A DNA stretch of 7,475 nucleotides from Candidatus Poseidoniales archaeon (GTDB lineage Archaea; Thermoplasmatota; Poseidoniia; Poseidoniales; Poseidoniaceae), in the NCBI GenBank assembly GCA_012959845.1, contig DUCL01000141.1, forward strand, positions 747 through 8,221. Reading direction: 5' to 3'. How positions within the stretch are numbered: the stretch's first letter is position 1; every line of letters begins with the position of its first letter. This document shows, piece by piece, positions 6,163 through 7,475 of the stretch. Below the pieces are notes generated by a model, which was not told where the DNA came from, searched no databases, and saw nothing but the letters and a program-made list of their open reading frames with translations. Made by a program: the position numbers and the translations under genes.

Positions 6163-7475
6163 ATGGACACTGAAGATGTTACATTCGCCGACCTCGGCGT
6201 CGACCCTAAGGTCGTACGCGTTTTAGAGGCTCAGGGCATCGTTTCTCCGTTTGAAGTGCAGATTGCTGCGATACCGGAAGCGATGGCTGGAAAGGATGTT
6301 TGTTGTCGTGCTCCAACAGGTTCTGGTAAGACTTTGGCATTCGGACTTCCGCTATTGGCCAAGACTACTGAGTCAAAACCATTTTGTCCAACTTCTCTAA
6401 TTTTAACTCCAACTCGTGAACTTGCAGAACAAATTTACAATGTATTAGAGCCTCTTGCATGGGAGCTCAAATTGTATGTGCTTGCAGTTTATGGAGGCGT
6501 ATCATACCAAAAACAATTCAAGGCACTTGATCGTGGCGTTGATGTTTTGGTAGCATGTCCAGGACGATTATTAGATTTAATTGACAGGGGAAATGTTTCA
6601 CTTCAAGATGTTAATTGTGTAGTTCTTGACGAAGCAGACCGAATGGCTGACATGGGATTCATGGAGCCAGTTTGTAAGATTCTTGATATGTGCCAAAGTC
6701 AAAGGCAAACCATTCTTTTCAGCGCAACCTTAGATGAAGAAGTTGCAGATTTGGTTCGAGATTATCAAATAGAACCAGTGACGATTGAAGTTGGACCAAA
6801 GGAAGTTTCAATGGAATCAATGCAACATCTATTTTGGATGATGCCAGGTTCAAAGAAAGGGCCGATGAGTGCGGAATTAATCCGAAAAACTGGCCGTGCT
6901 ATTGTGTTCTGCCGTACCCGTGCAGGCGTTGATAGAGTCGGAGATGAATTGGAATACGATGGTGTTTCAGTTGAGACCTTGCATGGAGGATTAAGTCAAC
7001 GAAACAGAGACAGAGCCATGGAAAGATTCCAACATGGAGAAACAATGGCTCTAGTTGCGACAGATGTAGCCGCAAGAGGAATTGATGTTACAGGCGTAAA
7101 TTGTGTAATTCATTATGACCCTCCAGAAAACGGTAAGGCATACAAACACCGAAGTGGAAGAACTGCTCGCGCTGGATCATCTGGCGTTGTGGTCTCTCTC
7201 GTTCAAAAACCTCAGAAAAGGTCCTATGCTCGAATTCAACACCAAGTAGGAATTAATTGTAATTTCAATCCTCCTGAATTTTCAGAAATACCTGAATTTG
7301 AAGTGGAATTTATTGCTCCACGAGCAAAGTCATACGGCCGTCAAGGCTCTAATGCAAGAAATGACCGTGGTGGAAGACATAACCGAAGTGGACACCGCGG
7401 TGGCGGAGGCTACAGAGGCGGCGGTGGAAGAGATTCAGGACGCGGCGGTGGCGGAGGCTACAGAGGCGGCGGTGG
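6163..7475 (+). CDS. DEAD-box RNA helicase with C-terminal RGG-type tail (3' end cut by window edge)
   Basis: An ATP-dependent RNA helicase that unwinds short RNA duplexes, probably in ribosome assembly, RNA turnover or cold adaptation. The 437 visible residues hold both RecA-like domains with all motifs: the Q-motif (F8 to Q33), motif I APTGSGKT (50-57), Ia PTREL (83-87), Ib CPGR (132-135, where T/S-PGR is usual), II DEAD (156-159), III SAT (187-189), IV IVFCRT (247-252), V VATDVAARGID (298-308) and VI HRSGRTARAG (329-338). A linker follows, then from about 391 an arginine-glycine tail with blocks of Gly, Tyr and Arg, still open at the right edge. The tail probably binds RNA without sequence specificity; there is no visible DbpA-type RNA-binding domain, so I give no DeaD symbol. 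The ATG at 6163 directly precedes the Q-motif region and has a TATA-like box 26 bases upstream. The first 87 bases and the tail are clearly richer in G+C than the middle of the gene. Confidence 0.93.
   Translation, partial: MDTEDVTFADLGVDPKVVRVLEAQGIVSPFEVQIAAIPEAMAGKDVCCRAPTGSGKTLAFGLPLLAKTTESKPFCPTSLILTPTRELAEQIYNVLEPLAWELKLYVLAVYGGVSYQKQFKALDRGVDVLVACPGRLLDLIDRGNVSLQDVNCVVLDEADRMADMGFMEPVCKILDMCQSQRQTILFSATLDEEVADLVRDYQIEPVTIEVGPKEVSMESMQHLFWMMPGSKKGPMSAELIRKTGRAIVFCRTRAGVDRVGDELEYDGVSVETLHGGLSQRNRDRAMERFQHGETMALVATDVAARGIDVTGVNCVIHYDPPENGKAYKHRSGRTARAGSSGVVVSLVQKPQKRSYARIQHQVGINCNFNPPEFSEIPEFEVEFIAPRAKSYGRQGSNARNDRGGRHNRSGHRGGGGYRGGGGRDSGRGGGGGYRGGG
7397..7475 (+). repeat. Tandem 48-base repeat encoding the RGG tail
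   Basis: A 31-base block at 7397-7427 recurs exactly at 7445-7475, a period of 48 bases or 16 codons, so the reading frame is kept. Each copy encodes glycine blocks around a Tyr-Arg pair. The second copy touches the window end, so the true copy number is unknown. Such a repeat can gain or lose units by slippage. Confidence 0.8.

Overview
The window most likely comes from an archaeon, possibly a marine planktonic euryarchaeote of the Marine Group II / Poseidoniales kind. The domain-level evidence is the tRNA-Phe: its anticodon loop reads CTGAAGA, with G at position 37, as in archaeal and eukaryotic tRNA-Phe, whereas bacterial tRNA-Phe almost always has A37. A possible TATA-like box lies about 26 bases before the helicase ATG, and one hairpin is followed by a T-tract. 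Several genes nevertheless look bacterial in type: RNase PH rather than exosome Rrp41, an E. coli-like MogA, a dihydroorotase resembling the Bacteroidetes subgroup, and an AtoB/ACAT-like thiolase. The lineage guess is inference; no database was consulted.

Minus strand, read from right to left. A ribonuclease PH gene (4804 to 3977) is followed 73 bases later by tRNA-Phe(GAA) with an encoded CCA (3903 to 3828). About 245 bases without a gene follow. They hold a second, isolated copy of the tRNA 3' end and a row of four small inverted repeats between the two copies. Next come a 703-residue membrane protein of unknown function (3583 to 1472), a molybdopterin adenylyltransferase gene mogA that starts at TTG 9 bases after the previous stop (1462 to 887), and a dihydroorotase gene that runs off the left edge (818 to 1). 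The membrane protein and mogA are almost certainly co-transcribed; pyrC follows after 68 bases and may belong to the same unit.

Plus strand. Divergent from rph is a complete thiolase gene (4889 to 6088), closed by a short hairpin plus a run of seven T. A DEAD-box RNA helicase follows (6163 to the right edge). Its C-terminal tail is rich in arginine and glycine, is built from a repeated 48-base unit, and is still open at the window end.

The genes are mostly housekeeping: RNA processing and remodelling (rph, tRNA, helicase), pyrimidine synthesis, molybdenum cofactor synthesis and acyl-CoA metabolism. The least explained parts are the tRNA-3'-end duplication with its hairpin-rich interior and the large membrane protein.
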